Shown here: positions 48,641 through 56,702 of the stretch, piece after piece
How positions within the stretch are numbered: position 1 is the stretch's first letter
Layout of the letters: the number at the start of each line of letters is the position of its first letter
Origin: Parerythrobacter_A sp963838735
GTDB taxonomy: Bacteria; Pseudomonadota; Alphaproteobacteria; Sphingomonadales; Sphingomonadaceae
Assembly (NCBI GenBank): GCA_963838735.1
Contig: CAWISG010000006.1
Span: 62,001 to 126,000 of the forward strand
DNA length: 64,000 nucleotides
Direction of reading: 5' to 3'
Made by a program: the position numbers and the translations under genes
The notes under the pieces: generated by a model
The model's input: the letters and a program-made list of their open reading frames with translations, nothing else
Databases searched by the model: none
What the model was told of the DNA's origin: nothing

Positions 48641-50005
48641 ATGACCCGCTCCTCCTTTTCTGCCGCATCCTTCAAATCCGTGCTGCGCGCGTCCGCGCTG
48701 GTGACGGCGGTCGCGCTGATCCCCGCGACCACCGCGGGCATGGCGCAGGTGGACGGGCGCGCCGGACCGGAGTTTGCCAAGCTGTTCGCAACATATCAGC
48801 GGATCAAGGCCAGCTATGTCGAGCCGGTCGAGGACGAGAAACTGATTCGCGGCGCGATCGACGGAATGCTCGCCAGCCTCGATCCGCACAGTGCCTATCT
48901 CGACGGGACCGATCTGCAACGTCTCGAAACGATGATCGACGGCAATTATTCGGGGCTGGGCCTGTCGGTGCTGATGGACGATGGCGCGGTGAAAGTGATT
49001 TCGCCGTTCCGGGGCAGTCCGGCGGAAAAAGCGGGCCTGAAAGCGGGCGATTTCATCACGCATCTGGATGGTGATTTGATCTATGGCGGCGAGCTGGACG
49101 AGGCGGTCAGCCGGATGCGCGGCAAAGCGGGCACCTCCATTCGTCTCACCATCTTCCGCAGCGGACGCGACGAGCCGTTCGATGTCAGCGTGACGCGCGG
49201 CGTGATCGAGCTGGAGCCGGTGACGCATGAACTGAACGACGGGAATATCGGCGTGATCTCGGTCAATGAATTCAGCCGCGATGTCGGTGCGGATGTGTTC
49301 GCGGCGTGGCAGGCGTTGCAGACCGAGGCGGGCGGTTCGCTGAACGGGCTGGTGCTCGATCTGCGGCGCAATCCCGGCGGTTCGCTGGATGAGGCAGTGG
49401 CGCTGTCCGATCTGTTTCTGGACGAAGGGCGCATCGTGTCTCAGCGCGGGCGGGCGCGGGGCGAAACCGTATTCTACGAATCGGAAAGCGCGTTTCGCGG
49501 CGAAATCGCCGAGGGCCTGCCGATGGTAGTGCTGATCGATGCCGGCTCAGCCTCCGCGTCGGAAATTGTCGCGGGCGCCTTGCAGGACCATCGCCGCGCG
49601 GTGATCATGGGCGAAACGAGTTTCGGGAAGGGCAGCGTGCAATCGCTGCTGATGCTGGACCGGCAGACCGCGCTGAAACTGACCACGGCGCGCTATTACA
49701 CGCCTGCGGGCCACTCGGTGCAGGAAGGCGGCATCACGCCCGATATCAGGGTGCCGCAGCTATCCGACCCAGATGCGGCGAAGCGCGCCAAGTTCCAGCT
49801 GCGCGAATCGGACCTGCGCGGCCATCTGGTGAACGAGGCGGCGCTGAAGGACGAGGAGCTGGAGCGTGACAGGCAGCCCGATCCGCGTTTCACGCTGACG
49901 GCAGAGCAGCTAGAGGAGCAGGGTATCGAGGATTATCAGCTGCATTATGCCATGCAGACGCTGCGCCGCACCACGCCGGGGCGCAGCACTGTTGCCAAGC
50001 GATAG
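48641..50005 (+). CDS. ctpA: Carboxy-terminal processing protease (S41 family)
   Basis: A 454-residue periplasmic serine protease. Signal peptide about 1-35. A PDZ domain spans about 95-180, with Gly-Leu-Gly-Leu-Ser-Val and Ser-Pro-Ala-Glu-Lys-Ala-Gly-Leu-Lys-Ala-Gly-Asp. The S41 core has the catalytic Ser305 in Gly-Ser-Ala-Ser-Ala-Ser-Glu and Lys330 in Ser-Phe-Gly-Lys-Gly-Ser-Val-Gln. Arg-Arg-Asn-Pro-Gly-Gly is present. CtpA-type enzymes process wall hydrolases and other envelope proteins, fitting its place after envC. Confidence 0.95.
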   Translation: MTRSSFSAASFKSVLRASALVTAVALIPATTAGMAQVDGRAGPEFAKLFATYQRIKASYVEPVEDEKLIRGAIDGMLASLDPHSAYLDGTDLQRLETMIDGNYSGLGLSVLMDDGAVKVISPFRGSPAEKAGLKAGDFITHLDGDLIYGGELDEAVSRMRGKAGTSIRLTIFRSGRDEPFDVSVTRGVIELEPVTHELNDGNIGVISVNEFSRDVGADVFAAWQALQTEAGGSLNGLVLDLRRNPGGSLDEAVALSDLFLDEGRIVSQRGRARGETVFYESESAFRGEIAEGLPMVVLIDAGSASASEIVAGALQDHRRAVIMGETSFGKGSVQSLLMLDRQTALKLTTARYYTPAGHSVQEGGITPDIRVPQLSDPDAAKRAKFQLRESDLRGHLVNEAALKDEELERDRQPDPRFTLTAEQLEEQGIEDYQLHYAMQTLRRTTPGRSTVAKR

Positions 50006-50013
50006 CGCGGGTC

Positions 50014-50481
50014 ATGTCGCCCGCGACCCTGCTTGCCCGCCGTCTGGCGCTCGGCGTTCCGGCGCTGCTGCTGGCGGGTGCCTATATCTCGCAATACGGC
50101 TTCGGCCTGTATCCGTGCGAGATGTGCATGTGGCAACGCTATCCGCATTTCGCGGCGGTCATTCTTGGTCTGATTGCAACCGTGCAGCGCCCCGGTCGCG
50201 GCTGGATCGCGCTGGCGGATCTCGCGATACTCGCATCAGGCCTCATCGGCGGATTTCACGCGGGCGTGGAATATGGCTGGTGGGACGGGATTACCGACTG
50301 CGCGCTGACCGTCGCAGGCGGCGGAAATGCGCTGGATGCAGTGCTGTCCGCGCCGTTGACTCGATGCGATCAGGCACCTTGGACGCTGTTGGGCGTTAGT
50401 CTGGCAGGGTGGAATTTTATCGTCTCCGCCTCTGCCGCCATCGGCATCTTTGCCCTGCTCGCCCGAAAGACGCATCCATGA
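50014..50481 (+). CDS. dsbB: Disulfide bond formation protein DsbB
   Basis: A 155-residue inner-membrane protein with four helices (about 8-26, 44-60, 66-82, 130-150). The first periplasmic loop holds Cys-Glu-Met-Cys, the quinone-side redox pair, just before Trp-Gln-Arg-Tyr. The second loop has Asp-Cys-Ala and a later Cys in Thr-Arg-Cys-Asp, the DsbA-interacting pair. It reoxidises DsbA by passing electrons to ubiquinone. Its TGA overlaps the coq7 ATG. Confidence 0.92.
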   Translation: MSPATLLARRLALGVPALLLAGAYISQYGFGLYPCEMCMWQRYPHFAAVILGLIATVQRPGRGWIALADLAILASGLIGGFHAGVEYGWWDGITDCALTVAGGGNALDAVLSAPLTRCDQAPWTLLGVSLAGWNFIVSASAAIGIFALLARKTHP

Positions 50482-51032
50482 CCGCTACCGAGACAACCGC
50501 CGCCGCCCCGCCACACCGCCCGGAAATTGCTCGAATGATCCGCGTCGACCAAGCGGGCGAGTTCGGCGCAACGCGCATTTACGAAGGGCAGCTGGCGGTG
50601 ATGGGCGATCGGCATCCGATGTCCGCCGAAATTGCGCATATGGCATCGCAGGAAGCGGTTCATCGCGAGAAATTCGATGCGCTGATGGCGAAGCGCGGCG
50701 TGCGCCCCACCGCTTTGCAGCCCCTGTGGTCGATGGCGGGCTATGCGCTGGGCGCAGGCACCGCGCTGATCGGGCCGGAAGCGGCGATGGCCTGCACGGC
50801 GGCAGTCGAGACCGAGATCGACAAGCATTATTCGGACCAGCTCGACGTGCTGGCCGAAACGAACGACGACCCCGAACTGGCGGGCATGATCGAGCAGTTC
50901 CGCGAGGACGAGCGCGATCATCACGATACCGCCATCGCGTCGGGCGCAGAGCAGGCTCCCGCATACGCGCTGTTGAGCGGGGCGATCCGGCTGGGCTGCC
51001 GCGTCGCGATCAAGGTTTCTCAACGGATCTAA
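50478..51032 (+). CDS. coq7: 2-nonaprenyl-3-methyl-6-methoxy-1,4-benzoquinol hydroxylase (Coq7 family)
   Basis: A 184-residue di-iron hydroxylase for a late ring hydroxylation in ubiquinone synthesis. Carboxylate/His ligands lie in Gly-Glu-Phe-Gly-Ala, Glu-Ala-Val-His-Arg-Glu, Glu-Thr-Glu-Ile-Asp-Lys-His and Glu-Asp-Glu-Arg-Asp-His-His. Hydrophobic segments near 80-105 and 155-175 suit membrane association. The 4-base overlap with dsbB couples a ubiquinone-making enzyme to a ubiquinone-using one. Confidence 0.94.
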   Translation: MTATETTAAAPPHRPEIARMIRVDQAGEFGATRIYEGQLAVMGDRHPMSAEIAHMASQEAVHREKFDALMAKRGVRPTALQPLWSMAGYALGAGTALIGPEAAMACTAAVETEIDKHYSDQLDVLAETNDDPELAGMIEQFREDERDHHDTAIASGAEQAPAYALLSGAIRLGCRVAIKVSQRI

Positions 51033-51116
51033 GGTTCAGGAACGGCTATCGGGCTTCATCCGGTATTCAGCGCCGCCGCGCCAATCGTATAACGACATTT
51101 TGCCATGGAATTCTGC

Positions 51117-51767
51117 ATGAAACTTGCCGCTTTCGCCCTGCCCCTTGCCCTGTTTGCCGCGCCCATGATGGCGCAGACCGGGCCGGAAGACCTACCCGAC
51201 GATGTGCAGACATCCATCCTGTATGGCGATGACGCTGCACCCGAATGCCCCGCCGGCATCATCTGCATCGTCGCGCGCCTGCCGGAGAACGACCGCTACC
51301 GCATCCCGGAAAACCTGCGTTTCAGCAGCGATCCGGAAAACACCGCATGGGCGAAGCGGGTCGAGTCGCTGGAGTTCATCGGGCGCTCGGGCACGCTGTC
51401 CTGTTCCACCGCAGGGGCAGGAGGCTTTACCGGTTGCACGCAGGAGCTGATCCGGCAGGCCTATGGCGAAAAACGCGCGGCCTCCGCCGTGCGTTTCGCC
51501 GACCTGATACAGGCCGCGCGCGAAGAACGGTTGCAGACCATCGACGATGACGCTGCCGACGAACAGGCGCGGGTCGAGCAAATCGAAAAGGCCTATATGG
51601 AACGGCTGGAAGCGGAGCGCGCTGCGCCTGTTGGGGAGGAAGTGGTCGATCCCGACCTGCCGCCGGACGAGGCTGTCACGGGTCGTGAACTCGGCTCTGC
51701 GCCCGTTCAAGGCACGAGCTTCGACGATGGCGATGAAGAAGTGCTGCCGTTGCCGCAGGCGGAGTAG
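51117..51767 (+). CDS. Exported protein of unknown function with four Cys
   Basis: A 216-residue protein with a clear signal peptide (about 1-19, ending Pro-Met-Met-Ala-Gln). The mature domain has Cys-Pro-Ala-Gly-Ile-Ile-Cys-Ile-Val-Ala-Arg-Leu-Pro-Glu and Tyr-Arg-Ile-Pro-Glu-Asn-Leu. Leu-Ser-Cys-Ser-Thr-Ala-Gly-Ala-Gly-Gly-Phe-Thr-Gly-Cys-Thr follows, then a charged helix and an acidic tail. The four cysteines could form two disulfides. I do not recognise a named family, though the pattern looks like a conserved sphingomonad hypothetical. ATG 51117 has GGAA 7 bases before it; ATG 51105 has none. Confidence 0.65.
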   Translation: MKLAAFALPLALFAAPMMAQTGPEDLPDDVQTSILYGDDAAPECPAGIICIVARLPENDRYRIPENLRFSSDPENTAWAKRVESLEFIGRSGTLSCSTAGAGGFTGCTQELIRQAYGEKRAASAVRFADLIQAAREERLQTIDDDAADEQARVEQIEKAYMERLEAERAAPVGEEVVDPDLPPDEAVTGRELGSAPVQGTSFDDGDEEVLPLPQAE

Positions 51768-51778
51768 CGCCAGGCCAT

Positions 51779-51955
51779 GGTTTCTCGCAGAGGGCGCGGA
51801 GGAAATGGGGACGCAGAGGGATCGAGAAAGTCTTGCGTGCAGCGCTTTCCCTACTGACGCTTTCGCCGGAGCATCCTCTATATTTTAGGGCGGCATAGCC
51901 GCAGGTGCGACCTCTCCCCGTCTCATGTTCCTCGGCGTTCTCTGTGCGAAACCCC
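51779..51955. repeat. Imperfect inverted repeat flanking a 90-bp core
   Basis: The left arm (51779-51820) starts GGTTTC and contains GCGCGGAGGAAATG and ACGCAGAGG. The reverse complement of the right arm (51911-51955) starts GGGGTTTCGCACAG and contains ACGCCGAGGAACATGAGAC. The arms share most positions with small gaps. They flank about 90 bases with no coding sign, between two convergent genes. It could be an interspersed (MITE/REP-like) element or a large bidirectional terminator. Confidence 0.5.
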
Positions 51956-51960
51956 TTCCT

Positions 51961-52974
51961 TCAAATCCCGTAATACTCCCGATACCAGGCCACGAACTGA
52001 CGGATGCCTTCGCGGTAGTCGGTCTGCGGTGCGTAGCCGGTCAGGGATTTCAGCAAGTCCGCATTGGCCCAAGTTGCGGGCACATCGCCTTTTTGCATGT
52101 CCATCATGTTGCGCACCGCTTTCCTACCGCATTCTGTCTCGATCGCGTCGATAAAATCGGTCAGCTTCACCTTGTCGCCATTGCCGATATTGACCACGCG
52201 GTAAGGCGCGACGGGGGACAGGCTGTCGCCTGGCGTGATATCGTCGGCGCTGTCGGGCCGTTCTGGTGCGGTGTCGATCAGCAGGCGAATGCCCCGCACC
52301 AGATCGGTCACGAAGGTGAAGTCGCGATACATTTCGCCGTGATTGTAAATGTCGATGGGCGCCCCCTCCAGAATACCCTTGGTGAACTTGAACAGCGCCA
52401 TGTCGGGCCGCCCCCACGGGCCGTACACCGTGAAGAAACGGAACATGGTGGTCGGCAGGTTCCACAGATGGGCGTAGCTATGCGCCATCGTTTCGTTCGC
52501 CTTTTTCGTGGCGGCGTAGAGCGTCATCGGCGTTTCCACTCGCTCCAGCTCGTCGAACGGCATCTCGGTGTTTGCGCCATAGACACTGCTGGTGCTGGCC
52601 ATCAGCAGGTGATCCACCGCCAGCTCGCGCGCGCATTCCATCACGTTGAACGTGCCGGTGATGTTGGCATCGATATAGGCGCGCGGGTTCTCCAGGCTGT
52701 ACCGCACCCCCGCCTGCGCCGCGAGATGCAGGATCGCGTCGGGTGCGGCTTCGGTCACGACTCGCTGCAGAGTTTCGAAATCCTCCAACATGCCGACATG
52801 TGCGCTGAAATGTTCGTTCTGCAGCAGCATCTGGTGCCGCCGTTCCTTGATCCGCACATCGTAATAGTCGGTCATGCCGTCATAGCCGACGACGCGGAAC
52901 CCCTCGGCCAGCAACAGGCGGGCAAGATGGAAACCGATGAAGCCGGCCGTGCCGGTAACGAAGACGGTGCGCAT
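51961..52974 (-). CDS. NAD-dependent epimerase, UDP-glucuronate 4-epimerase type
   Basis: A 337-residue short-chain dehydrogenase-type epimerase. It has Gly-Thr-Ala-Gly-Phe-Ile-Gly-Phe-His for NAD (8-16), His-Leu-Ala-Ala-Gln-Ala-Gly-Val-Arg-Tyr-Ser, and the catalytic Ser-Ser-Val-Tyr-Gly and Tyr-Ala-Ala-Thr-Lys-Lys. Thr-Val-Tyr-Gly-Pro-Trp-Gly-Arg-Pro-Asp-Met-Ala follows. This set fits UDP-glucuronate/UDP-galacturonate 4-epimerases, supplying sugars for surface polysaccharide. The sugar specificity is by resemblance only. Confidence 0.9.
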   Translation of the reverse strand: MRTVFVTGTAGFIGFHLARLLLAEGFRVVGYDGMTDYYDVRIKERRHQMLLQNEHFSAHVGMLEDFETLQRVVTEAAPDAILHLAAQAGVRYSLENPRAYIDANITGTFNVMECARELAVDHLLMASTSSVYGANTEMPFDELERVETPMTLYAATKKANETMAHSYAHLWNLPTTMFRFFTVYGPWGRPDMALFKFTKGILEGAPIDIYNHGEMYRDFTFVTDLVRGIRLLIDTAPERPDSADDITPGDSLSPVAPYRVVNIGNGDKVKLTDFIDAIETECGRKAVRNMMDMQKGDVPATWANADLLKSLTGYAPQTDYREGIRQFVAWYREYYGI

Positions 52975-53002
52975 GGCAGCCGCGTTAGAGGATCGTGCGC
53001 CG

Positions 53003-53836
53003 TTAATCCAAGGTGATATCGGGCGCGTCTTCCTGTTTCATACCGACGGTGTGGTATCCGGCATCGACATGATGCACTTCGCCGGTGACGCCGCTGGCAA
53101 GGTCGGAACACAGATACAGGCCCGCCCCGCCCACATCGTCGATGGTGACATTGCGGCGCAATGGCGAATTCGCCTCGTTCCAGCGCAGAATATAGCGGAA
53201 ATCGCCGATGCCACTGGCGGCCAGCGTCTTGATCGGCCCCGCGCTGATCGCGTTCACGCGGATGCCATCCGGCCCCAGATCGTTGGCGAGATATTGCACG
53301 CTGGTTTCCAGCGCGGCCTTGGCGACGCCCATGACGTTGTAATGCGGGATGACCTTTTCCGCACCGTAATAGGTCAGCGTCACGATGCTGCCGCCCGCCC
53401 CGCCTTCCTTCGTGGAGCGCATCATTTTCGCCGCCCGCTGCGCCACCGCGACAAGCGAGTAGGCGGAGATGTTCATCGTCATCAGGAAATTGTCGAGGCT
53501 GGTATCGACATATTTGCCGCGCAGCTCGTTCTTGTCGGAAAAGCCGATGGCGTGGACCACGAAATCCAGCGTATCCCAGCGGGCCTTCAGCGTGTCGAAC
53601 GCTTCGTCCAGCGCGGCCATGTCGGAGACGTCGCAGGGGAAGGTGAAGTCCGACCCCAGCTGCGCGGCGAGCGGCTTCACCCGCTTCGCCAGCGCATCGC
53701 CCTGATAGGTGAAGGCCAGTTCCGCCCCCTGCGCCGCCAGTTGCTGCGCAATGCCCCAGGCGAGCGATTTGTCGTTCGCAAGGCCCATAACGAGGCCTCG
53801 CTTCCCTGCCATCAGGCCGTCCACCATTTGCGTCAT
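53003..53836 (-). CDS. fabI: Enoyl-[acyl-carrier-protein] reductase (NADH)
   Basis: A 277-residue enzyme for the last step of each fatty-acid elongation cycle and the classic triclosan target. Gly-Leu-Ala-Asn-Asp-Lys-Ser-Leu-Ala-Trp-Gly near residue 18 replaces the usual SDR glycine motif, as in FabI. The catalytic Tyr156, Tyr166 and Lys173 (Tyr-Asn-Val-Met-Gly-Val-Ala-Lys) are in place. ATG 53836 overlaps the yihY stop by four bases. Open frame upstream of this belongs to yihY. Confidence 0.96.
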   Translation of the reverse strand: MTQMVDGLMAGKRGLVMGLANDKSLAWGIAQQLAAQGAELAFTYQGDALAKRVKPLAAQLGSDFTFPCDVSDMAALDEAFDTLKARWDTLDFVVHAIGFSDKNELRGKYVDTSLDNFLMTMNISAYSLVAVAQRAAKMMRSTKEGGAGGSIVTLTYYGAEKVIPHYNVMGVAKAALETSVQYLANDLGPDGIRVNAISAGPIKTLAASGIGDFRYILRWNEANSPLRRNVTIDDVGGAGLYLCSDLASGVTGEVHHVDAGYHTVGMKQEDAPDITLD

Positions 53837-54852
53837 GTCTCGCTCTCTTTCCCGGCCAGTTCGTCCAGCGCCTGTTCCTCTTCGGGCGTCACCGCGAGCG
53901 CCGCATTGAGTTCGGCACCCAATACCACGCCAAGTCCGACCAGCCAGAAGAAGAACAGCGCGATCATCATGCCCGACAGCGCGCCATAGGTCAGGTCGTA
54001 TGTAAAGAAATTCCTGAGCACGGGCGGCATGGCAATGGTCACGGCGACCCACCACAGCGTGGTCAGCAGCGCGCCGGGCCATTTGGGATAGCGCTGCCGC
54101 CGGTAATCGCCCGGCGTCAGCGTGTAGAACAGCAGGTAGATCGAACCGAACAGCCCCAGCGCGGGCACGATGCGACTGATATTAAGCTGCGCCAGCACGT
54201 CGTTGAATTGCGGGAAATACGCGGTGATGACTTGCTGCGCCGCGCCGATCAGCACTTGCGCGACCAGGCTCAGCATCAGCAGCACCACGGCGACGATGAT
54301 GATCGCGGTGGACGCCAGACGATAACGCCAGAAAGCCAGCGTCGCTTCGGTACCGTAAGCACGGCGCAGGATGTCGCGGATGGTCTCTATCAGGCTGCCC
54401 ACGGTCCACAGCCCGATGGCGCCGCCCGCCCATAACAACCAGCCGCTACGCGCATTGATCACGTCGCGCGCCACCGGCTCGATCACATTGCCGACGATGG
54501 GCGGCAGGGCGAACAGCACGGCATCGACCATTGCTGCCCGGTCGCTCTGCTCGCCGATGGCGGAGAAGATCGCCGCGCCGGTGATAAACAGCGGGAAGAT
54601 CGCCAGCACCGCCATATAGGCAAGGTTCCCGGCATGGATGAAGCCGTCGTTCCAGGTGCCGACCAGCGTTTTCTGCGTCGTGCGCCAGATGCGGGTGCCG
54701 GGGCCGAGACGGCGGCTGAGGCGCTTGCGCAACCGCACATCGCCCTTTGCTTCACGGCGGCGCTGTTCGGGCGATACCCTCGGGATGCGCCGGTCTTCGG
54801 CGTCGGGAAGTGCGTCCCGCTTTGTGTCAGACGTTGAGCCCTTCGCGAACAT
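53833..54852 (-). CDS. YihY/virulence factor BrkB family membrane protein
   Basis: A 339-residue inner-membrane protein. A charged N-terminal tail (1-60) is followed by about six membrane helices from residue 75 to 325: Phe-Ile-His-Ala-Gly-Asn-Leu-Ala-Tyr-Met-Ala-Val-Leu-Ala-Ile-Phe-Pro-Leu, then Trp-Pro-Gly-Ala-Leu and Tyr-Gly-Ala-Leu-Ser-Gly-Met-Met-Ile-Ala-Leu-Phe-Phe-Phe-Trp. Historically mislabelled RNase BN; no agreed function. The start is taken at ATG 54852, which overlaps the end of the DnaJ gene by 26 bases; ATG 54861 is possible. Confidence 0.87.
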   Translation of the reverse strand: MFAKGSTSDTKRDALPDAEDRRIPRVSPEQRRREAKGDVRLRKRLSRRLGPGTRIWRTTQKTLVGTWNDGFIHAGNLAYMAVLAIFPLFITGAAIFSAIGEQSDRAAMVDAVLFALPPIVGNVIEPVARDVINARSGWLLWAGGAIGLWTVGSLIETIRDILRRAYGTEATLAFWRYRLASTAIIIVAVVLLMLSLVAQVLIGAAQQVITAYFPQFNDVLAQLNISRIVPALGLFGSIYLLFYTLTPGDYRRQRYPKWPGALLTTLWWVAVTIAMPPVLRNFFTYDLTYGALSGMMIALFFFWLVGLGVVLGAELNAALAVTPEEEQALDELAGKESET

Positions 54853-55828
54853 TGCGCGCATCCTGCCACCCGTCGAGCCGCTTGGCCAGTTCCGCCAGCG
54901 CATCGGCATCATCGGGCAACTTTATTTCCAGCGTCACCAACTGGTCGCCGCGCCCCCCGGTTCCGGCGCCGGATTTGGTGGAAAACCCTTTGCCCTTCAA
55001 CCGCATGACGGTGCCGCCATCGGTGCCGGGCTTGATCGTCAGCATTACCGCGCCATCGACGGTGGGGCATTTCACGCGCGCGCCCTCCAGCGCTTCGCCC
55101 AGCGTCAGCGGCAGGTCGAGCCGCACATCGTCGCCATCGCGGCGAAAATGCGCGTGGCGGTCGATGGACAGCGTGACGATGCCGTCTCCGGCCCCGCCGG
55201 GGCCACGTTCGCCCTTGCCTTTCAGGCGCACCTTGTCGCCCGTTTCAAGACCGGCGGGCAGTTTCAGATCGATGGTCTTGCCGTCCGACAGCGTGATGCG
55301 CTGGTCCGCGCGCGTCGCGGCATCGGTAAACGGCACGCGCAGGCGATAGCCGATATCGGAGCCTTTGCGCGGCGGCGGTGGCGGGCGCTGGCCGAACCCG
55401 GCAGGCCCGCCGGCGCCACGCGTTCCGCCGCCGCCGAACAACCCTTCGAAAATATCGCCGAGATCGCCATCCTGCCCAAATCCCTGGCCGGCCCCCTGCT
55501 GCCCGCCGAATCCGCCCGGCCCCGCCTGACCGCGCGCACTGCGGAAACCGCCGCCGCCGAATCCGCCTGCTCCGAACCCGCCGGCCCCGCCGAACGGGTT
55601 GGCGGGATTGCCGTCGCCATCGATCTCGCCCCGGTCGAACTGCGCGCGCGTATCCTTGTCGCTCAACAGGTCATAGGCCTGCGTAACCTGACTGAACCGT
55701 TCGGACGCTTTGGGATTATTCTTGTTGCGATCGGGATGCAGTTCCTTGGCGAGGCCGCGATAGGCACTTTTGATTTCCGCCTCGGTGGCGGTGCGGGCAA
55801 TGCCAAGGGTTTGGTAGGGGTCGGCCAT
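54827..55828 (-). CDS. DnaJ C-terminal domain co-chaperone (CbpA-like)
   Basis: A 333-residue Hsp40. The J domain (1-68) has the His-Pro-Asp motif in Leu-His-Pro-Asp-Arg-Asn-Lys. A long Gly/Phe-rich linker (about 75-145) is followed by the two C-terminal peptide-binding domains (Val-Arg-Leu-Lys-Gly-Lys-Gly, Leu-Thr-Leu-Gly-Glu-Ala-Leu-Glu-Gly). It lacks the Cys-rich zinc domain, so it is of the CbpA/DnaJ type II kind, stimulating DnaK. Leads the leftward dnaJ-yihY-fabI operon. Confidence 0.92.
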   Translation of the reverse strand: MADPYQTLGIARTATEAEIKSAYRGLAKELHPDRNKNNPKASERFSQVTQAYDLLSDKDTRAQFDRGEIDGDGNPANPFGGAGGFGAGGFGGGGFRSARGQAGPGGFGGQQGAGQGFGQDGDLGDIFEGLFGGGGTRGAGGPAGFGQRPPPPPRKGSDIGYRLRVPFTDAATRADQRITLSDGKTIDLKLPAGLETGDKVRLKGKGERGPGGAGDGIVTLSIDRHAHFRRDGDDVRLDLPLTLGEALEGARVKCPTVDGAVMLTIKPGTDGGTVMRLKGKGFSTKSGAGTGGRGDQLVTLEIKLPDDADALAELAKRLDGWQDARNVREGLNV

Positions 55829-56071
55829 GTCGCCACGGTAGCTAGGTGCAGCGGGGGTGCGGCGCAAGTCGCGAGGGGCCGCAAGCCAGTCGCGGGCTTT
55901 CCTACCGGTGGCGACTGGGGTAGGCCGGTGGCATGATACAGACCCGCTCTTTGCGCCTTACGCGCGTCGCTTTTCAGCCGGTGGCAGCCGCGCTGCAAAG
56001 TTTTGCCCCTGGACTGTGTAAGACGCGGTCCATGTCCGCGGTTTATGCGGGTTTGCAACATGGGTGAGAAC

Positions 56072-56677
56072 ATGACCGAAACCGGCAGCGAAATACCCGA
56101 TACCGATCCGCTGGCGCTGTTCGACGCATGGTATGCCGAAGCCGAGAAAGGCGAACCGCACGATCCCAATGCGATGGCGCTGGCGACCGCGACGGCGCAG
56201 GGTGCGCCATCGGTGCGCATGGTGCTGCTGAAACGGCATGGCGATGATACCGGCTTCACCTTCTATACCAATGCGCACAGCCGCAAGGGCGAGGAAATCC
56301 GTCAGAACATGCAGGCGGCGCTGCTGTTCCACTGGAAAAGCATCGAACGGCAGGTGCGGATCGAAGGGCCGCTGCGAGAAGTCGGCGCGGCGCAGGCCGA
56401 CAGCTATTTCCATTCGCGCGCACGCGAGTCGCAGCTTGGCTCGGCGGCATCGGATCAATCGCGCCCGATGGCCAGCCGCGCGCAATATGAAGAGCGCATA
56501 GCCGCGCTTGCCGAACAATATCCCGAAGGCAACATTCCGCGTCCCCCACACTGGACCGGCTTCACGGTCGAGGTGCAGCGCATGGAGTTCTGGCTGGATC
56601 GCCCCAACCGCCTGCACGACCGTCGCCTGTTCAGCCGCGATGTGAAGGGCTGGCATTCCAGCCTGCTGTTCCCGTGA
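56072..56677 (+). CDS. pdxH: Pyridoxamine 5'-phosphate oxidase
   Basis: A 201-residue FMN enzyme making pyridoxal 5'-phosphate. Pro-Asn-Ala-Met-Ala-Leu-Ala-Thr, Pro-Ser-Val-Arg-Met-Val-Leu-Leu-Lys, Phe-Tyr-Thr-Asn-Ala-His-Ser-Arg-Lys-Gly and the C-terminal Arg-Leu-His-Asp-Arg with Phe-Ser-Arg are the expected FMN/PLP contacts. ATG 56072 is chosen with GGTGAG a few bases upstream; ATG 56060 would add four residues. The 243-bp gap to dnaJ is the divergent promoter region; no element stood out. Confidence 0.94.
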   Translation: MTETGSEIPDTDPLALFDAWYAEAEKGEPHDPNAMALATATAQGAPSVRMVLLKRHGDDTGFTFYTNAHSRKGEEIRQNMQAALLFHWKSIERQVRIEGPLREVGAAQADSYFHSRARESQLGSAASDQSRPMASRAQYEERIAALAEQYPEGNIPRPPHWTGFTVEVQRMEFWLDRPNRLHDRRLFSRDVKGWHSSLLFP

Positions 56678-56702
56678 CGGCACGCCAGGGCGCATTGCGA
56701 TA

